This document shows, one piece after another, positions 59,544 to 64,000 of a DNA stretch of 64,000 nt. The stretch's first letter is position 1, and each line of letters begins with the position of its first letter. The DNA is from CAVQBP01 sp963710745. Its GTDB lineage: Bacteria > Bacteroidota > Ignavibacteria > Ignavibacteriales > Ignavibacteriaceae. The DNA lies in assembly GCA_963710745.1 (NCBI GenBank), contig CAVQBP010000024.1, positions 744,001-808,000 of the forward strand. The letters run 5' to 3'. The notes under the pieces are model-generated. The model saw nothing but the letters and a program-made list of their open reading frames with translations. It was not told the origin of the DNA and made no database searches. The position numbers and the translations under genes were made by a program.

Positions 59544-62500
59544 TTACAGAACCTCCTTTAGGTGTAAATTTAATTGCATTTGATAAAATATTGCTTATGA
59601 TTTTATCAATTTTATCCCTGTCAAGATAAAGGATTATTTCCACCGGCTGATAATTAAATATAAGAGATATGTTTTTTATTTCAGCAAATATTTGAAACGA
59701 AGAAACGATCTCTTTAATAACCGGGATTAAATTTTGTTTACAGGTTTTCAATCTCATTTTCCCAGCTTCAATTCTTGAAAGATCAAGAAGCTGATCGGCA
59801 AGCCTGTTCAATTTTTTTGCGCTCCGGTGAATAATATCCGCATCTTCTTTAATTTTATCATTCTTGGTAAGCTCCCAGATTTGTTTGGAAGGTCCCAATA
59901 TCATTGTCAAAGGGGTCCTGAATTCATGAGAAATATTGGTAAAGAAACGTGATTTCATTTCATCTAATTCACGCAGCTTTTCTGCTTCAAGATTTCTAAT
60001 CTGGAAATCATGTTTTATTTTTATTCTTTTTAACTGCATTTTCCAAATTATATAAATTGTACAGATTATTATTAATGCAAATAGAATATATGCAAAAGTT
60101 GTCTGCCACCACGGAGAGGTTATTATAATCTTAATTGATGCCCATTTTTTATCCCAGATTCCATCTTTATTTGATGCCATTACTTTAAAAATATATTTAC
60201 CGGGGGTAAGGTTTGTATAAGTTGCATTTCTTTGAGTTCCTGCATTAACCCAATCATCATCAAAGTTTTCTAAAATGTACTTGTATTTGTTGCTTGATGG
60301 TTCGTTAAAATGAAACCCAATAAAATCAAAACGCAAATCATTAAAGTTATAAGGAAGCACAACTTCCTTTAGTTCAGAAATAAATCCGCTATAGTTTATT
60401 TTAGGATTTGGTCTGTTAAACAAAGATACATTGCTAAGAATTGTTTGTGGAGGAATAGAATCAATTTTAATACTGTCAGGATGGAAAATTAGAAGGCCAG
60501 CTCTGGTTATAAAATATATTTTTCCATTGGAATCTTTTGCCGGATGATATGCCAGAAAAAAATCATCCGGAATGCCATCTTTTATGTAGTAATTTTTAAA
60601 TGTTCTTGTTTTTATATTAAACTTTGATAAACCATGACGTGTGCCAAGCCAAAGATTACCGGAATTATCCTCAACAATTTGAGCTATTTCAGTAAATGAA
60701 AGCCCATTATTGGGATTGTAGTTCTCTGTAATTTTCCCGGTAACTGGATCAAATAAATTTAGACCAGTAAAATATTCACTCACCCAAAAATTACCGAATT
60801 TATCTTCGTACATGGGAGAAACACATTTAAAACCGTAGTGTGTGAATTCTTCTGTTTCGCTATTAAATTTATTCAAACCGTTTTCATTAGTTCCGACCCA
60901 CAAAGTTCCAGTTCGATCCTCATAAAGGGCACGAATTTGATCTGCACTTAGGCTAGATGAATCGTTTGAATCATGTTCAAATAAAGTTAATTTATTTGCC
61001 TTTATATTATATCTATATAATCCGGAGCCCATAGTTCCGATCCAGAGATTCCCTTGTTTGTCTAAAAGCATTCGGAAAATAGATTTATTAATTAGATTGA
61101 GGCTATGTGGATCATTACAATAAAAACGATAAGCTGCTGTTATAGTATTGAATTTCATTAGCCCGAATTCACTGCCAATCCATATATTACCGGATTTATC
61201 TAATACCGCTTTATATCTATTATTGGTTAAACATTTTTCATTTTTAAGATAATGGGAAAATGTTCCTTTCTTTATATCATATCTGTCCAAAGCACTCCTG
61301 GTCGAAATCCAGAGGAACCCTCTCGGATCATAGATTATATCATAAACCTTAATATTGCTTATGCTGTTTTGATTTTGGGGATTGTATTTGAATAATTGAA
61401 AATTGCTTTTCTGTTGATTTAATTTCCAAAGTCCTCTGTCTAATGTACCTATCCACATTATTTCAGAGCGATCATAAAAAACAGCAAAGATCATATTATC
61501 ATAAGTATTTTTTTCTGCATTTGGGTCAAGCTTATACTGACTAATTCGTCCTGTCTTTTGATTAATGCAAAATACACCATTTTCACCTTTAATAAATCCT
61601 GCCCAAATTTGTCCTTCTCTACCTTCAGCTACAGTTCCTAGAGCATAACAAGGACTTTCAACATAATGATGATCCGGGATAGGAAAATCAATATATAATT
61701 TAAATTCTGAAGTATACACATTTAAAGTTGTCAAGGTGTGATCTGAAATCATCCAAATTTTTCCGCCTCGTGATTTGAAAAATGATTGAATCCAACTTAT
61801 TTTTTTATCAGAATTAGGATCAATTTTAATCATGTATTTAGAAAAAACTTTTTCTTTAGGGCTGAATTTCCATAAGCCGTCTTTATCTGTGCCAATTAAC
61901 AAATCATTTGATGCGGGATCTTCAATTATTGCATTTATACCTAAAAGATATTGACTCGATTTTGAGGAACCGGCAGATGACAAATCTTTATTTTTAAAAT
62001 AATATGAAGTGAAAACTTCTTTTTGTCTGTTAAATAGATTTAAGCCTTTATCCGTTCCAATCCAAAATTTTCCTGAATCGTCTTCAAATATACACTGTAT
62101 GCTATCGGCGCTTATACTGCTTGAATCACCGGGTATATGCTTATAGCACTTAAAAGAATTATCTGCGCGGTTTAGTTTATTTAAACCGTTTAAAGTCCCC
62201 ACCCAAATAGTATTTTTTTTATCTTCATAAATTGTTACGATCCCTCTATCACTAATACTGCTGTTATCATGTTCTTTAGGTTGAAAAATTTTTGTTGAAT
62301 AACCATCATATCTTGCCAAACCATTTTGAGTTCCAAGCCATAAATAGCCAATATGATCCTGTAGAATGCAGGTAATGCTGCTGTTGGGTAAATCAATTTT
62401 GTTGGAAATATTTTCAAATGAATAATTAGTGAATTGGGAATTAGTAGATTGTGAATAAGACAGGCCTGAAGATATAAGTAGTATAATTATACTACTTAAG

Positions 62501-62544
62501 TATGAACTTATTTTCTTCTGATTTTTTTTCCTTTCTCCGCCCAT
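59494..62544 (-). pseudogene. Hybrid two-component sensor, N-terminal part (propeller, Y_Y_Y, TM, HisKA; frameshifted gene, piece 1)
   Basis: 1016 residues: signal/anchor (SSIIILLISSGLSYSQS), a periplasmic two-component-propeller region with about fourteen repeats such as GYLWLGTQNGLARYDG and NTIWVGTLNGLNKLNR, a Y_Y_Y domain (YILENFDDDWVNAGTQRNAT), a membrane helix (TTFAYILFALIIICTIYIIW), HisKA (FFTNISHEFRTPLTMILGP) and the N box of the ATPase (IISNILSNAIKFTPKGGSV). The frame stops at 59496 within the ATPase; the rest follows in another frame (previous entry). Joined, it would be a ~1395-residue Bacteroides-type HTCS that senses an extracytoplasmic ligand. Start at ATG 62544. Confidence 0.85.
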
Positions 62545-62899
62545 AACTTTCTCTTATTGTATCACGGATAGAGAAGCAAAATTTTTTATCCAGTAAAGAT
62601 GTAATTAATTTATTTTTAGGGGAAGAGTATTCGGAATGGAATATAATATAGCTAAATTTTAATAAACCCCTAAAAGAAAAATTCTAGTGAATATATTAGT
62701 TTTTTATTTGATAAAATTCAATAATTCTACTATTAATTTTCTGTTTAAATACCAGTACCTCAGTCAATAACAATTTTCCTACGAACTATCTATCTGATCA
62801 ATATTTTCTGCTTACGATTCTTTATTTGCTTTTATTCTGTAAAAACCGGACACTGCTTGTAAAACATCTCACATTAAATCTAATACATAATTACTGGAG
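62545..62899. other. Intergenic region upstream of the hybrid sensor gene
   Basis: 355 bp of AT-rich DNA between the TPR protein stop and the hybrid sensor start, both on the minus strand. I see no ORF, RNA gene or strong local hairpin; a TTTTAGGGG (62618-62626) and a CCCCTAAAA (62667-62675) could pair across ~40 bases. The sensor gene's promoter is expected here. Confidence 0.45.
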
Positions 62900-64000
62900 C
62901 TAATCATTTTGTTTAAATATTTTATCAAATAGCGGTTCATTTGAAATATTACCTAAGTCCGGGTCAAGCCTTAACCAGACAAAATCCCTGTATCCGTCTT
63001 TTACGGCTTTTTCAAGATAAATTAAAGCTTCATCATTTCTTCCATTGAGTGCCAAAAACTCTGCTATGCGTATATGTAAAGTTGAATCTAGATTTATAGC
63101 ATTTTGTCCTGCCTCCCAGCTTGTTTTATTATTTCCTAATCTGGCTAGAACGGCAGCTAATGAAAAATAAGATTCAGCGTCTTTTGGATTCTCTTTAACC
63201 CATTTTTCTGCAGCTTTTCTGAATTGGGTAAAATGTTCTTTGGAAGATTTATTATTGCCAAGATTTGAATAATTTATACCCAGGTCATAATGAGCAGAAA
63301 TTTCTTCTTTATCATTTTTTAATATTTTCTGAAGTATATTTATCGCTTTTTGAAATCTCCCTTGCAACCTGTAAACATGAGCTAGACGATATGCATCTAC
63401 AGTGAAATTGGGATATATATCAACAGCTTTCTGATATGCATGTTCTGCACTAGCAAGACTATCCATTGCAGTATAAACAGAACCTAAATAAAAATATCCC
63501 CATGCGTTTGTATCATCATAATTCAGCATTTTCTTAGTCCATACAAAAGCAGAATCAATCATTCCTAATTTTTCAAGATACGTCCAGATAACTCCGCCAT
63601 AAGTTAAAATTAAATGCGGATCTATTTTTAATGCTGTTTTATACTCTTCAACTGCTTCATTATATCTTCCTGTATTTTGATAATACCACCCGAGATTATT
63701 ATGAGGAGCTGGATCATCCGGGTATAGTTCTGATCGTAATTTTGTATACTTAATTCCTTCTTCCCAGTTTCCTTCCACATTTACTGCATAAAAGGCTAAA
63801 ATACCGTATTTTTCTCTGTTTGTAACTTTATCTATCGATTTTATTGCTTCTGAAAGAAGCTTTTTACCCTGTTTACGATCAAATTTTTCTAACAACAGAT
63901 TTCCTAATGATGCTTTTGCAGACGTAAAAGTTGAATCGATCTTTAATGCATTTTCATAATAATATTTTGCTTTCTCAAAATTGGATTTCCAATGTTCTTC
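62900..64000 (-). CDS. TPR-repeat protein, C-terminal part (runs off window end)
   Basis: The frame is open to the last base of the window, giving at least 366 residues without a start. It is built of tetratricopeptide repeats, for example NNLGWYYQNTGRYNEAVEEY, WGYFYLGSVYTAMDSLASAE and HYDLGINYSNLGNNKSSKEH. The end reads DGYRDFVWLRLDPDLGNISN then PLFDKIFKQND. C-termini of this kind, with a last partial repeat and 'L-DPDL..I...P.F', are common on kinase/TolB-N/TPR proteins such as the two in this window, so this may be a third such kinase. The N-terminus is outside. Confidence 0.75.
   Translation of the reverse strand, partial: EEHWKSNFEKAKYYYENALKIDSTFTSAKASLGNLLLEKFDRKQGKKLLSEAIKSIDKVTNREKYGILAFYAVNVEGNWEEGIKYTKLRSELYPDDPAPHNNLGWYYQNTGRYNEAVEEYKTALKIDPHLILTYGGVIWTYLEKLGMIDSAFVWTKKMLNYDDTNAWGYFYLGSVYTAMDSLASAEHAYQKAVDIYPNFTVDAYRLAHVYRLQGRFQKAINILQKILKNDKEEISAHYDLGINYSNLGNNKSSKEHFTQFRKAAEKWVKENPKDAESYFSLAAVLARLGNNKTSWEAGQNAINLDSTLHIRIAEFLALNGRNDEALIYLEKAVKDGYRDFVWLRLDPDLGNISNEPLFDKIFKQND

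Noticed and set aside
62618..62675. Long-range inverted repeat TTTTAGGGG / CCCCTAAAA
   Set aside because: Arms of nine bases separated by about 40 in AT-rich DNA are weak; no T run or other terminator or operator feature supports it.
1..64000. tRNA genes, rRNA, CRISPR arrays, integrase or complete insertion sequence
   Set aside because: None of the intergenic regions shows a cloverleaf, rRNA block, regular short repeats or an intact transposase; only the transposase fragment at 22501-22713 was found.

Overview
The window looks like a piece of chromosome from a low-GC member of the Bacteroidota/FCB group, most likely Ignavibacteria or a close relative. This is an inference from three things. 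Type IX secretion (T9SS) sorting domains with the QNYPNPFNP motif occur on three proteins. The genome has MEP isoprenoid genes with a long IspG, and large hybrid sensor/AraC regulators. Many starts have good AGGAGG-type ribosome binding sites. The DNA is AT-rich and nearly all genes lie on the minus strand. The plus-strand exceptions are the primase fragment, marC, the 16.6-22.7 kb block and mscL.

1-16.1 kb is core genome. It holds the C-terminal end of DnaG, then a minus-strand amino-acid operon (GNAT acetyltransferase, ornithine/alanine-type racemase, sodium:solute symporter, M20 amidohydrolase, alanine racemase). marC and a small membrane protein follow, then ruvA/ruvC/yebC/recJ. The RNase P RNA gene lies directly upstream of recJ. 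A zinc-ribbon coiled-coil protein, a Nif3-like protein and the large form of IspG complete the stretch. A strong terminator sits immediately before the nif3-like start codon.

16.6-31.3 kb: a lysine-rich exported peptide, an OmpR-type response regulator with a sensor kinase broken by a one-base frameshift, a DoxX protein, and an AsmA-like protein apparently translated through a 17-residue leader peptide. A transposase remnant between two related hairpins separates these from a LytS/LytTR pair. rseP-dxr, sufE, a LapA-like protein, mscS and mscL follow.

31.4-47.6 kb: a GH3 glycosidase, an RluE-type pseudouridine synthase and a glycosyltransferase lead into the most unusual part. A four-gene signalling cassette is present twice in tandem. 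Each copy encodes an exported HEAT-like protein, a membrane Ser/Thr kinase with TolB-N-like and TPR domains, a small beta-rich (cupredoxin-like?) protein, and a cytoplasmic GAF/histidine kinase/receiver/AraC hybrid. A conserved leader precedes each exported protein; its differences between copies show codon-like periodicity. This cassette is my best candidate for an undescribed system.

47.7-64 kb: two very large T9SS-exported proteins are built from about 90-residue Ig-like repeats. One also has a C39-like peptidase and a CBM9-like domain. They share a 419-bp identical tract. A stand-alone T9SS sorting domain and a frameshifted GxxExxY gene between two inverted-repeat pairs follow. Last come a propeller-type hybrid two-component regulator split by a frameshift and the C-terminal part of a TPR protein that runs off the window.

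Overall the right half is a sensory and surface-protein region (three AraC hybrids, two kinases, large exported proteins) with signs of recent duplication, gene conversion and frameshift decay. The left half is ordinary housekeeping.
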